From J054 sp963850255 (GTDB lineage Bacteria; Pseudomonadota; Gammaproteobacteria; Steroidobacterales; GCA-2729495), in the NCBI GenBank assembly GCA_963850255.1, contig CAWKLL010000028.1, forward strand, positions 1 through 64,000: a stretch of 64,000 bases of DNA, written 5' to 3'. The notes below the pieces were generated by a model. The model did not search any database. It was not told where the DNA came from and saw nothing but the letters and a program-made list of their open reading frames with translations. The translations under genes were made by a program, and so were the position numbers. Below are positions 25,730-34,202 of the stretch, in pieces. How positions within the stretch are numbered: the first letter of the stretch is position 1; each line of letters opens with the position of its first letter.

Positions 25730-26014
25730 ATGTTGCGCAAGTCACTGAGTCTATTGATTCTATCTGCATCCTTCATCGCTATTTCCGGCGTCGCCGCCGA
25801 CACCCTGCTGTTAGAGGGTGTCCAGGCTGCCAGCAGCAGTCAGTCCGGCCGACCCAGCCGAGGCATGTCCATGGACAGCGTGCAGGCCAAGTGGGGCCAG
25901 CCTCTGGCGCAACGCGGTGCCGTGGGTGAGCCGCCCATCGCGCGCTGGGAATATGGTGATTTCGTGGTGTTTTTCGAGTACCAGCGAGTCATTCACGCCG
26001 TTCGCAAGAACTGA
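25730..26014 (+). CDS. Small secreted protein, weakly BamE/OmlA-like
   Basis: A 94-residue protein with a clear signal peptide (MLRKSLSLLILSASFIAISG, likely cleaved after VAA near residue 23) and a mature domain of about 70 residues. The segment GMSMDSVQAKWGQP and WEYGDFVVFFEYQRVIHAVRK recalls the SmpA/OmlA (BamE) pattern of a turn after M-x-x-V and a W-x-Y-G strand, but there is no lipobox. A GGAG ribosome-binding site lies 8 bp before the ATG. It precedes mfd and is divergent from the sfsA remnant. Function unknown. Confidence 0.7.
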   Translation: MLRKSLSLLILSASFIAISGVAADTLLLEGVQAASSSQSGRPSRGMSMDSVQAKWGQPLAQRGAVGEPPIARWEYGDFVVFFEYQRVIHAVRKN

Positions 26015-26151
26015 ACCGCGGCGCCGCGGCGCCGCAGCCTGTGAGATAATTCGTGCTGACGCCCGCCAAGCCGGGCGATTCCATCAGCGCGATACATGCA
26101 TCCCATTAAGCCAGTCAAAACGGCGACTCTGTCAGCCGCGGATCGCCGTCC

Positions 26152-29100
26152 ATGAGCGGCCCCCTGCTATTTGGGGAGCGCGGGCCGGTCTTACCCGCGC
26201 AACCGGGCGATTCGTTCCATTGGGGCCGCCTCAGGGGCGCAGCCATACCCCTGGCCATTGCTGAAGCGGCAGCGCACCGCCAGCAAACCACCCTGGTGCT
26301 GGCAGACAGTGTCGGCAATGCCGAGCATCTCGCCAGTCAGATCGAATTTTTCCAGCTGGACGGACCCGACGTCCTGTTATATCCCGATGCAGAAGTACTG
26401 CCCTACGACAGCTTCAGCCCGCATCAGGACCTGGTATCGCAGCGCCTGCGCAGCCTGCAGCGCCTCGGCGAGGGTCGACCGTTAACGCTGATCGCGGCGC
26501 TGCCAAGTTTGCAGGCACGGGTGCCGCCGCCGGACTATTTGCGTGCGCATAGCATGCAACTGCGCAGCGGCCAGAAGCTGGACCCGGCGGCATTCCGGCA
26601 CAGCCTGGAGCAATCAGGCTATCAACGCGTCAGCCAGGTGGCGCTGCATGGCGAATATGCCGTGCGCGGATCGTTGCTGGACTTCTTTCCCACCGGCCAC
26701 CCTTGCCCGGTCCGCGTGGACTTTCTGGACGATCAGCTCGAATCGCTGCGCGAATTCGACCCCGATTCCCAGGTCAGTACCCGGCGTATCCAGCAACTGG
26801 AAACCTTGCCGGCACGCGAACTGCCCGTCGATGACGCGGCCATTACGGCTTTCCGACAACGCTTTCGGGCGCGTTTTGAAGGCAACCCCGCCCGCACCCA
26901 GGTTTATCGAGAGGTCAGCGAGGGCCGCTTGCCTCCCGGCGTGGAAATGTACCTGCCGCTATTCTTCGAGCGCACAGCCACAATCTGGGACTATCTCCCC
27001 GACGCTACGCTGGTGATCAGCCTGGGCGATGCCGGCGGCGGATTCCTGCAGGCCTGGGAACAAACCCTGAGTCGCTATGAGCAGGCCCGCCACGACAGCG
27101 AACGACCGGTGCTGGCGCCGCCGGAACTGTATTGCTCACCGCAGGAACAGCAGGCAAGCCTGGCGCGTTTTGCCAGCCTGCGTCTGGACAGCAGCGAGCT
27201 GCCCGACCCGCAACCGGGCGCGGGCCGGCAAAATCTGAACATCGGCAACGCGCCCGGCTTGCTGATTAATCGCCGCGATGCAGAGCCCGGCCGGCGCCTG
27301 CGCGAGTTCGTCAGCGCACACCCGGGCCGGCTGATTTTCACGGCTGAATCTCCCGGCCGCCGCGAAATGCTGCTCGAGACGCTGCGCGCAGCCGACCTGC
27401 GACCACAGACGCGTGACGACTGGCTCAGCTGTCGCGACAGTGACGCCCCTGCAGTGATTACCGTGGCACCCCTGGATCGCGGCTTCCTGCTTGATGACAA
27501 TGATTTTGCGCTGCTCACGGAAGCGGAATTACTCGGTGAGCAAGCGCAGCGGCGACGCCGACGCCGTCGGGTTCAGGATCCCGAAAGCCTGATAAACGAT
27601 CTAACCGACCTGCGACCCGGCGCCCCTGTCGTGCACGCTGACCACGGCGTGGGTCGCTACATCGGACTGACGCATCTGGATATTGATCATGCACTGACGG
27701 AATTTGTCACGCTGGAATATGCCGGCGGCGATCGCCTGCACGTCCCGGTCAGCGCACTACAACTGATTTCGCGCTATACCGGCGCGGCACCGGAACAGGC
27801 ACCCCTGCATCGTCTGGGCACTGATCAATGGTCCAAAGCCAAACGGCGGGCCGCGGCGCGGATTCGCGATGTAGCCGCAGAATTACTGGAACTCTACGCG
27901 CTGCGCGCTGCACGCCAGGGGCATGCGGCGCGCATGGACGTCGCCGACTACCGGGCCTTCGCCGGCGAATTCCCGTTCACATTGACTGATGATCAGGCCC
28001 AGGCCATTGATGCCGTACTCGCCGATCTGGCCTCCAGCAATCCCATGGACAGGCTGGTCTGCGGAGATGTGGGCTTCGGCAAAACCGAAGTGGCCTTGCG
28101 CGCAGCCTTCGTAGCAGTAGCCGACGGGCGGCAGGTGGCGATCCTGGTACCCACTACCCTGCTCGCCCAGCAGCATCAACAGACCTTTGCCGATCGTTTT
28201 GCCGACTGGCCGGTACGGGTCGAACAACTCAGCCGCTTTCGCAGCGCTGCCGACAGCCGCGCGGTCATCGCCGACCTGGCCAACGGCAAAGTTGACATCG
28301 TCATTGGTACACACCGACTGTTGCAGGACAGTATCAAGTTTAAAAATCTTGGCCTGATTGTTGTTGACGAAGAACATCGCTTTGGTGTGCGGCATAAAGA
28401 GAAACTCAAGCGCCTGCGCACCGAGGTCGACATCCTTACCCTCACGGCAACGCCGATTCCGCGCACGCTGAATATGGCCATGGGTGGTCTGCGCGAATTA
28501 TCGCTGATTACCACACCGCCCGAATCGCGGCTGTCGATAAAAACCTTTGTAGTGGAATGGCAGGACCACCTGATTCGCGAGGCCTGTCAGCGCGAACTTC
28601 AACGTGGCGGCCAGGTCTACTTCGTGCACAATCGCATTGAAGACATAGAACGAGTAGCGGCAAGACTGTCTGAACTGCTGCCTGAAGCGGGTATAGAAGT
28701 CGCTCACGGCCAGATGCGTGAGCGCGACCTGGAACGCATCATGGTGGATTTCTACCATCGACGTTTCCACATCCTGGTCTGCACCGCCATTATCGAAAGC
28801 GGGCTGGATGTGCCGACGGCCAACACGATTCTGATAAATCGCGCCAATCATTTCGGGCTGGCACAACTCCATCAGCTACGTGGCCGGGTCGGCCGATCTC
28901 ATCATCAGGCATTTGCCTACATGATCGCGCCGGAACGGCGGGCCTTGAATGCCGATGCACAAAAGCGCCTGGACGCCATCGAGTCGCTGGAAGACCTGGG
29001 TGCCGGTTTCGTTCTGGCTACCCACGACCTGGAAATACGCGGCGCTGGCGAGCTGCTCGGTGAGGAGCAGAGCGGTCAGATCCAGGAGATTGGTTTCAGC

Positions 29101-29640
29101 CTTTATAACGAGATGCTAAGCCGGACTATCCAGGCCCTGCGCGACGGGCTCGAGCCTGATCCCGAGGCAGCCATGGAACGGGCAACGGAGATCAATCTGC
29201 ATCTGCCGGCCCTGATTCCGGACGAATACATGCCCGATGTGCATTTACGCCTGGTGCACTACAAGAGAATTGCCAGTGCGCCGGATGCGGCTGCACTCAA
29301 GCGCCTGCAAGTCGAACTGATCGACCGCTTCGGCCTGATCCCGCCAGCCACCGCTAACCTGTTTCGGATTACCGCCTTGCGCCTGCTGGCCGAACCCCTC
29401 GGCCTTAAGCGCGTGGACCTTGGCGGCTCCGGTGGACGCGTGGAATTCAGCCCGCAAACTCGGGTAGAACCAGCCGTGCTGGTGGCGCTGTTAGAATCGC
29501 AGCCAGATCGCTTCCGCCTGGACGCAAAACAACGGCTGCGGATCGATGCTGAACTTGAAACCGATCAGGAAAGGTTTGCCATGCTGGAAGAATTGCTCGA
29601 CCGTCTTAGCGCGCTTCCGGCGCAGCGCGCCAGCGCATGA
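26152..29640 (+). CDS. mfd: Transcription-repair coupling factor Mfd
   Basis: A full-length 1162-residue Mfd. The N-terminal UvrB-homology region includes LLYPDAEVLPYDSFSPHQD. The RNA-polymerase interacting domain (LRPGAPVVHADHGVGRYIGL) is near residue 490. The translocase motifs are RLVCGDVGFGKTEVALRAAF, DEEHRFGVRHKEKLK, LTATPIPRTLNMA and QLRGRVGRSHHQAFAY, and a C-terminal TRCF domain follows. It removes stalled RNA polymerase and recruits UvrA. A convincing ribosome-binding site is not visible before the ATG. The next gene begins inside its stop codon. Confidence 0.97.
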   Translation: MSGPLLFGERGPVLPAQPGDSFHWGRLRGAAIPLAIAEAAAHRQQTTLVLADSVGNAEHLASQIEFFQLDGPDVLLYPDAEVLPYDSFSPHQDLVSQRLRSLQRLGEGRPLTLIAALPSLQARVPPPDYLRAHSMQLRSGQKLDPAAFRHSLEQSGYQRVSQVALHGEYAVRGSLLDFFPTGHPCPVRVDFLDDQLESLREFDPDSQVSTRRIQQLETLPARELPVDDAAITAFRQRFRARFEGNPARTQVYREVSEGRLPPGVEMYLPLFFERTATIWDYLPDATLVISLGDAGGGFLQAWEQTLSRYEQARHDSERPVLAPPELYCSPQEQQASLARFASLRLDSSELPDPQPGAGRQNLNIGNAPGLLINRRDAEPGRRLREFVSAHPGRLIFTAESPGRREMLLETLRAADLRPQTRDDWLSCRDSDAPAVITVAPLDRGFLLDDNDFALLTEAELLGEQAQRRRRRRRVQDPESLINDLTDLRPGAPVVHADHGVGRYIGLTHLDIDHALTEFVTLEYAGGDRLHVPVSALQLISRYTGAAPEQAPLHRLGTDQWSKAKRRAAARIRDVAAELLELYALRAARQGHAARMDVADYRAFAGEFPFTLTDDQAQAIDAVLADLASSNPMDRLVCGDVGFGKTEVALRAAFVAVADGRQVAILVPTTLLAQQHQQTFADRFADWPVRVEQLSRFRSAADSRAVIADLANGKVDIVIGTHRLLQDSIKFKNLGLIVVDEEHRFGVRHKEKLKRLRTEVDILTLTATPIPRTLNMAMGGLRELSLITTPPESRLSIKTFVVEWQDHLIREACQRELQRGGQVYFVHNRIEDIERVAARLSELLPEAGIEVAHGQMRERDLERIMVDFYHRRFHILVCTAIIESGLDVPTANTILINRANHFGLAQLHQLRGRVGRSHHQAFAYMIAPERRALNADAQKRLDAIESLEDLGAGFVLATHDLEIRGAGELLGEEQSGQIQEIGFSLYNEMLSRTIQALRDGLEPDPEAAMERATEINLHLPALIPDEYMPDVHLRLVHYKRIASAPDAAALKRLQVELIDRFGLIPPATANLFRITALRLLAEPLGLKRVDLGGSGGRVEFSPQTRVEPAVLVALLESQPDRFRLDAKQRLRIDAELETDQERFAMLEELLDRLSALPAQRASA

Positions 29641-30299
29641 TGATGTCTCAAATTAACCAGAGAAACCTGGCCGTGTGGCTGACATTGCTGCTCAGCCCGC
29701 TAGTCGTGCCGGCGGAAGAAATCTCGGCGCCGGACGAGTACCAGGTGGAAATCATCGTTTTCAAACACCAGGATCAGAGCCGCAATACGGCCGAAGTACC
29801 CGCGGCCGAGCGCGGCCCGGTCCTGCTGCCGGAAGAGACTTCCGGGCCGCGACGTCCGCAGCCGGACTTCGTGCTGCTGCCCCCCCGGTCAGTGGCTCCC
29901 GCGCAGGCATTGCCCGACGGAGCGCTGCAATTGAACCGGGTGTTAAAACGTCTGCAGCAACTTGATGCTTACCAGCCAATCGCTCATTTCGGCTGGCAAC
30001 AGGCGGCCACCGCGCGGGTCGATGCCGAGAACTATTGGCTGGAAGCGAAGATCCCTGCGAATACCGGGCTGACCGGCTTCCTGAAAGTCTACAAAGAGCG
30101 CTTTTTGCATCTCGCTGTAGATCTGCAGTTCCTGCCACCGGATGGCAGTGCAGCAGCCGTTAGCATCAGTGAGTCGCGTCGCTTGCGCGATGAAGAACTG
30201 CAGTACTTCGACAATCCGCGCTTTGGCGTAATCGCCAGCGTACGACGCCTGCAAAACGAGCTGGAGACTGCCGAACAGACGCCGCAGGCGTCTCGCTAA
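29637..30299 (+). CDS. CsiV family periplasmic protein
   Basis: A 220-residue secreted protein. After a signal peptide ending near VVPAEE it carries the family opening YQVEIIVFKHQD and the segment LNRVLKRLQQLDAYQPIAHFGWQQ. The block YWLEAKIP, then GFLKVYKERFLHLAVDLQF and SRRLRDEELQYFDNPRFGVIASV at the C-terminus, matches CsiV, a peptidoglycan-binding protein described in Vibrio cholerae as needed under D-amino-acid stress. The gene overlaps the mfd stop; three consecutive ATG codons are available as starts. The mfd-csiV pairing is common in gammaproteobacteria. Confidence 0.82.
   Translation: MMMSQINQRNLAVWLTLLLSPLVVPAEEISAPDEYQVEIIVFKHQDQSRNTAEVPAAERGPVLLPEETSGPRRPQPDFVLLPPRSVAPAQALPDGALQLNRVLKRLQQLDAYQPIAHFGWQQAATARVDAENYWLEAKIPANTGLTGFLKVYKERFLHLAVDLQFLPPDGSAAAVSISESRRLRDEELQYFDNPRFGVIASVRRLQNELETAEQTPQASR
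30277..30293 (+). other. Hairpin at the end of csiV
   Basis: A perfect 7 bp inverted repeat (AGACGCC / GGCGTCT) with a 3 nt loop lies in the last codons of the gene, facing the convergent PAS-GGDEF gene. No T-run follows, so terminator function is uncertain. Confidence 0.4.
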
Positions 30300-30307
30300 G
30301 CCTCGAA

Positions 30308-31189
30308 TCAGGCCCGACAACGCAGGTCTTGTTCACCAGAGCCCGGCAAAGACTGTTGCAAGCCAGTCAACAATTCCTCCGCGCTATCATGCAGGCCAGG
30401 CTGTTGCACGCCAACGGCGTGCGCAACAGTAACAAAGCGATCGACGGAAGATCGCGGGTGATGAATAGCCAATAGCCTCACCCGCTCGGCGATGCGCTCG
30501 GCAAAATCCTGCGACTGATTCTCATCGGCGGCAGCGACGATGGCGGCAAACTGCCCGTCGCCAAAGCGTGCAACAAAGTCCGCGTCACGACGCAGACATC
30601 CGCTTATGGCATGGCCGACCTTGCGCAGACAGGAATCTGCCGCATGCCGACCAAAAACATCGCGATAGGCATCAAAGGCATCAATCTGAAACAACAACAG
30701 GCTAACGCTGAGACGCTGCCGGCGAGCTTTGGCCCAGTCATGCGCCAGCAGGCGGTCGAAGGCGGATCGGTCTGGCAGACCGGTGGCGGTGTCGACGAGT
30801 TCAGCGCCTGCCTGGGTGGCGGTGCCCTCATCGGCGGGCAGTCCCGCCACGGCCGCTACTGTAAGTAGCCACTGGACGACACAGTCGTTGGAATCGGCCA
30901 GCGGAGCAGCGCTGATCTGCAATTCGCGAGGACGCCCGCGCGAGTCCCGCCACAACTGTGCGGCCGCCTGGCCAGGCAGGGCAGAATCGGCATCTAACAG
31001 CAGGTTTTCGCCGCCTGCCTGCAGCTGGGTCAGATCTTTGCCCTTCAGCAAACCCTGCGACCAGCCGAGCAGCGCTTCACTGGCGGCATTGGCATAAACA
31101 ATCTTGCGGCCCTCGGCATCGAGCATAAGCATCGCCGCAGCGCTCCTGTCCAGCGCCTGCTGGAGGATTCGTTTCGTCAATTTAAACAT
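30308..31189 (-). CDS. PAS-GGDEF protein with degenerate GGDEF signature
   Basis: A 293-residue protein. Residues about 10-120 form a PAS-like domain (MLMLDAEGRKIVYANAASEALLGWS). Residues about 135-290 form a GGDEF domain (DTATGLPDRSAFDRLL, LLLFQIDAFDAYRDVFGRHAADSCLRKVG). The active-site loop, normally GG[D/E]EF, reads ARFGDGQFAAIV, and there is no upstream RxxD inhibitory site in the usual place. No membrane segment is seen. It is therefore probably not an active diguanylate cyclase but could bind nucleotide or signal by contact. An inverted repeat overlaps its start codon. Confidence 0.85.
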   Translation of the reverse strand: MFKLTKRILQQALDRSAAAMLMLDAEGRKIVYANAASEALLGWSQGLLKGKDLTQLQAGGENLLLDADSALPGQAAAQLWRDSRGRPRELQISAAPLADSNDCVVQWLLTVAAVAGLPADEGTATQAGAELVDTATGLPDRSAFDRLLAHDWAKARRQRLSVSLLLFQIDAFDAYRDVFGRHAADSCLRKVGHAISGCLRRDADFVARFGDGQFAAIVAAADENQSQDFAERIAERVRLLAIHHPRSSVDRFVTVAHAVGVQQPGLHDSAEELLTGLQQSLPGSGEQDLRCRA

Positions 31190-31210
31190 TAGGTTATGTC
31201 ATATACCTAA
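31189..31210. promoter_or_regulatory. Inverted repeat at the start of the PAS-GGDEF gene
   Basis: TTAGGT and ACCTAA flank a 10 bp AT-rich centre that itself is nearly symmetric. The repeat touches the ATG and covers the place of the ribosome-binding site, so it could be an operator or a translation-masking structure. No regulator can be named. Confidence 0.4.
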
Positions 31211-31230
31211 CTTATATTACGAAGTTAATG

Positions 31231-31252
31231 CAGGCGCTGCTCGCAGCGCCTG
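31231..31252 (-). terminator. Hairpin after the methylthioinosine phosphorylase gene
   Basis: A perfect 9 bp stem (CAGGCGCTG / CAGCGCCTG) with a 4 nt loop lies in the 148 bp gap between the phosphorylase gene and the PAS-GGDEF gene. It has no adjacent T-run, so it may be a weak terminator or a processing stem. Confidence 0.4.
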
Positions 31253-31337
31253 AAAGGCGACACGGGGCGAAGAGTGTCAAATATACGAGGCACGCGGCAG
31301 GCGCGTCTGTGACGCCGGTCATGGCCAGACCAGCGGA

Positions 31338-32081
31338 CTAGTTCGAGCTTAGCAATCCGTCCAGCAGAGCGGCCGCCGAAGCCATGCCATCGGCCAGGCT
31401 CGCGGCGATATCTGCGTGAATGCTCTGGCCGTCCGGACTGCGTCCGGCCGCATAATTAACCACCAGCGCACAAATCGCATAGTCGAGACCGAGTTCACGG
31501 GCCAGGCCGGCCTCAGGCATCGCTGTCATGCCGACCAGGTCGCAGCCGTCGCGTTCCAGCCGGTCAATTTCGGCCGCTGTTTCAAGGCGCGGGCCCTGGG
31601 TTACGGCGTAGACGCCGCCATCCAGCGGGTCGAGCCCCCTTTCTTGCGCGATCACCAACAGACGCGCGCGTAACGAGGCCGAAAACGGCTCAGTAAAATC
31701 AACGTGCACCACCGGCCGATCCGCAGGATCTTCATAGCTGTGTTCACGGCCCCAGCTGTAGTCCACCAGCTGATCGGGAATCACCAGGCGTCCGGGCCTG
31801 GCTGCCGCGGCGATGCCGCCCACGGCGTTAATACCGAGCAGGAAGTCAGGCTGATACTGCGCCAACGCCCAGACGTTGGCCCGGTAATTCACCCAGTGCG
31901 GAGGAATATGCCCATCCTCGCCATGACGAGGGATGAAATACAGCTCCGCGGAAGACAAGCTCCAGTGACAGACCGGCGACGACGGAACGCCGTAAGGGGT
32001 CTCAACGGGGTGACGGCTGACGCCTGCTTCCGGCACCAGGGCCAGTGCGCCGGTGCCACCAATGACGGCAATGCGTGCCAT
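31338..32081 (-). CDS. S-methyl-5'-thioinosine phosphorylase (MTAP/PNP family)
   Basis: A 247-residue purine nucleoside phosphorylase-fold enzyme. Motifs are IAVIGGTGAL (phosphate site), FIPRHGEDGHIPPHWVNYRANVWAL and INAVGGI, then TQGPRLETAAEI and LVGMTAMPEAGLARELGLDYA. The GMTxMPEA form, where eukaryotic methylthioadenosine phosphorylases have GMTxxPE, and the position beside nagZ match the Pseudomonas methylthioinosine phosphorylase group. It would split methylthioinosine to hypoxanthine and methylthioribose-1-phosphate. It starts one base after the phosphoribosyltransferase gene, whose product could reclaim the hypoxanthine. Confidence 0.85.
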   Translation of the reverse strand: MARIAVIGGTGALALVPEAGVSRHPVETPYGVPSSPVCHWSLSSAELYFIPRHGEDGHIPPHWVNYRANVWALAQYQPDFLLGINAVGGIAAAARPGRLVIPDQLVDYSWGREHSYEDPADRPVVHVDFTEPFSASLRARLLVIAQERGLDPLDGGVYAVTQGPRLETAAEIDRLERDGCDLVGMTAMPEAGLARELGLDYAICALVVNYAAGRSPDGQSIHADIAASLADGMASAAALLDGLLSSN

Positions 32082-32082
32082 G

Positions 32083-32646
32083 TCAGTTCACCTCCTGCAA
32101 GGCATAGATGCCACTCAAATGGCGCCAGTGATGAGCCAGGTCCATACCGCAACCGAAAACATAGCGATCAGGCACCTCCAAACCCACAAAATCTGCAGGC
32201 GCCCGCCCTGCCGCGCGATCATGACGTTTTTTGACCAGCGCCACGCTGGTTACACGGCGCGCACCGGCAGCCTGACACTCGCGGCGCACGTACTCCAGGG
32301 TAATGCCTTCATCATATATATCGTCTATGACGATGACATGCGCCGACCTGATATCAAGGCTCGGGGGACGCAACCAGACGGGTACAGCACCCTTCTGGCG
32401 ACCCTGGTAGCGGGTGACGTGGCAGTAGTCGAGCTGGAAGTCGCCTACCAAGCGCTCGGCCAACCAGGCCGTGGGCATTAAACCGCCCAGCAATACACTC
32501 ACCAAGACGCAGGGCCCCTCGTCCACCAGCGGCTGCAGCTTGCCGGCCAGCGCATCCAGGGCCGCCGATACTTCGCCGGGTGTTACCAGCAGCTCGGCAC
32601 GAGGCGGCAGCGAGCGCGGATCGAAATAGGCGCTGTCCTCAGCCAT
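32083..32646 (-). CDS. hpt: Hypoxanthine-guanine phosphoribosyltransferase family protein
   Basis: A 187-residue type I phosphoribosyltransferase. The PRPP-binding loop is VIVIDDIYDEGITLEYV, with the upstream VLVSVLLGGLMPTAWLAERL and YCHVTRYQGRQKG flexible-loop segment and the C-terminal purine-binding region DRYVFGCGMD. It converts hypoxanthine or guanine and PRPP to IMP or GMP. The start overlaps the nagZ end by 8 bp. Placement between nagZ and the methylthioinosine phosphorylase suggests a joint purine salvage function. Confidence 0.9.
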   Translation of the reverse strand: MAEDSAYFDPRSLPPRAELLVTPGEVSAALDALAGKLQPLVDEGPCVLVSVLLGGLMPTAWLAERLVGDFQLDYCHVTRYQGRQKGAVPVWLRPPSLDIRSAHVIVIDDIYDEGITLEYVRRECQAAGARRVTSVALVKKRHDRAAGRAPADFVGLEVPDRYVFGCGMDLAHHWRHLSGIYALQEVN

Positions 32647-33685
32647 CCAGCTTCAGCGGCGGCGGTTCCTGGGCCTGGGCAAGATCAGCCACGGCGGCAC
32701 GCCAGCTGGTACTCGCCTGCAATACGTCGATCTGGTCGCTGCCCGGCTTGGGTCGCAGAGCCGCCAGGCGTCCATGGCTGGCCGGACCCGAATCGAGATC
32801 GCCGGCAGCCAGCACCTCGGCGGCCGCGTCCGGATTGTTGCAAATCAGCGCCATGTCGGCTCCGGCAGCCAGCGCCGTGCGCACTCGCGCAGTCATATCA
32901 CCCGCCTCGGCAACGCCCGCCATATTCAGGTCGTCGGAAAAAATTGCGCCGTTAAAGCCAAGATTCGCGCGCAGCTCTGTTCGCAACCAATATGAAGACA
33001 GACTGGCTATTTCGCGGTCAACGCGCGGATAACGAACATGCGCCACCATTACTCCGGGCAGGCCGTGCGCAATGAGACGTTCATAGGGTCGCAGGTCTTC
33101 TTCCATGTCGACCAGATCGCGCGCATCTTCCGGCAATTCCAGGTGGGAATCTGCGACTACTGCGCCGTGCCCGGGAAAATGCTTCGCTACCGCTGCCATA
33201 CCGGCATCGCGCATACCCTGCATATAGGCGATGGACAGCGCTGAGACGACCTCGGCGTCACGATGCAGGGCCCGGTCGCCAATGACTTCGCTGACACCCC
33301 AGTCCAGATCGACCACCGGCGCGAAGCTCAGGTCGACGCCCAGATCGAGTAGCTCTGCGGACATCAGCCAGCCACACAGCCTGGCCAGCCGGCGACCACG
33401 CGCAGGATCGAGATCGTACTGGTGACCACACCATCGCGCTGGCGGCAGTGGCGTGAAACCAGACCGAAAACGCTGCACCCGACCACCTTCCTGATCGACG
33501 GCAACCAACAGCGGTGGCTGGCGCAGCGCGTGAATTTCCCTGACCAGGTCGCGCAACTGCTGACGCGATGAAAAATTGCGGGTAAAGAGTATTACGCCGC
33601 CCACCAGTGGCGAACGCAAGCGCTCGCGTTCGCTCTGGCTTAGCGACAATCCTTCCACATCGATCATCAACGGCCCAAGCGTCAT
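32639..33685 (-). CDS. nagZ: Beta-N-acetylglucosaminidase NagZ
   Basis: A 348-residue cytoplasmic GH3 enzyme that removes GlcNAc from recycled anhydromuropeptides. It contains LVAVDQEGGRVQRF, the catalytic loop AAVAKHFPGHGAVVADSHLELP with the family His and Asp, and the nucleophile Asp in GAIFSDDLNMAGV. No signal peptide is present, as expected. The ATGA overlap with the upstream L,D-transpeptidase-like gene places two peptidoglycan-related genes in one transcript. Confidence 0.96.
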   Translation of the reverse strand: MTLGPLMIDVEGLSLSQSERERLRSPLVGGVILFTRNFSSRQQLRDLVREIHALRQPPLLVAVDQEGGRVQRFRSGFTPLPPARWCGHQYDLDPARGRRLARLCGWLMSAELLDLGVDLSFAPVVDLDWGVSEVIGDRALHRDAEVVSALSIAYMQGMRDAGMAAVAKHFPGHGAVVADSHLELPEDARDLVDMEEDLRPYERLIAHGLPGVMVAHVRYPRVDREIASLSSYWLRTELRANLGFNGAIFSDDLNMAGVAEAGDMTARVRTALAAGADMALICNNPDAAAEVLAAGDLDSGPASHGRLAALRPKPGSDQIDVLQASTSWRAAVADLAQAQEPPPLKLDG

Positions 33686-34185
33686 TCCGCAATCTCAGCG
33701 TGGCTGTGAATATTCACCAAGGTACCGGGGCCCACACGGTCGAACAAATCCAACACGTCCTGGTTACGCATGCGAATACAACCGTGTGAGAACGGCGCGC
33801 CCATGGGCTCAGTGTCTGGCGTGCCGTGGATATAGATATAGCGACGCATACTGTCAACTCGACCGAGACGATTGCGACCCGGTTCGCTGCCGCATAACCA
33901 CAATATCCGCGTCAGTATCCAGTCGCGCGAGGGGTAACGGCAAGCCAGTTCCGGCGTGTAAACCTCGCCCGTCGGACGCCGGCCAACAAATACCGCGGCG
34001 GCAGGCTGACCAGCACCTATACAGGCACGAATTCGATGTTTGCCGCGCGGTGTGCATTGACTGCCATTAGCCTCACCTGGCCCGTATCGCGATGTCGAAA
34101 TCAGATATTCCTGCAACAGCTGCTGCCCTGCTCGCAGCTGAAGCCGCTGCCGAGTCAGACTGATATCAATGTGCGAAGCAGGCAT
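33682..34185 (-). CDS. Short L,D-transpeptidase (YkuD) domain protein without signal peptide
   Basis: A 167-residue protein that is almost entirely a YkuD domain. It opens with SHIDISLTRQRLQL, has STSRYGPGEANGSQCTPRG and CIGAGQP, and ends with the catalytic motifs IYIHGTPD (His120) and APFSHGCIRMRNQDV (His134, nucleophile Cys136). No signal peptide or membrane segment is visible, so its cellular location is unclear, as for other short YkuD proteins near nagZ. The ATG at 34185 is preferred over the GTG one codon earlier. It is co-directional with rlmD and overlaps nagZ. Confidence 0.85.
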   Translation of the reverse strand: MPASHIDISLTRQRLQLRAGQQLLQEYLISTSRYGPGEANGSQCTPRGKHRIRACIGAGQPAAAVFVGRRPTGEVYTPELACRYPSRDWILTRILWLCGSEPGRNRLGRVDSMRRYIYIHGTPDTEPMGAPFSHGCIRMRNQDVLDLFDRVGPGTLVNIHSHAEIAE

Positions 34186-34202
34186 CACCAGGGCAAAAAA
34201 AC

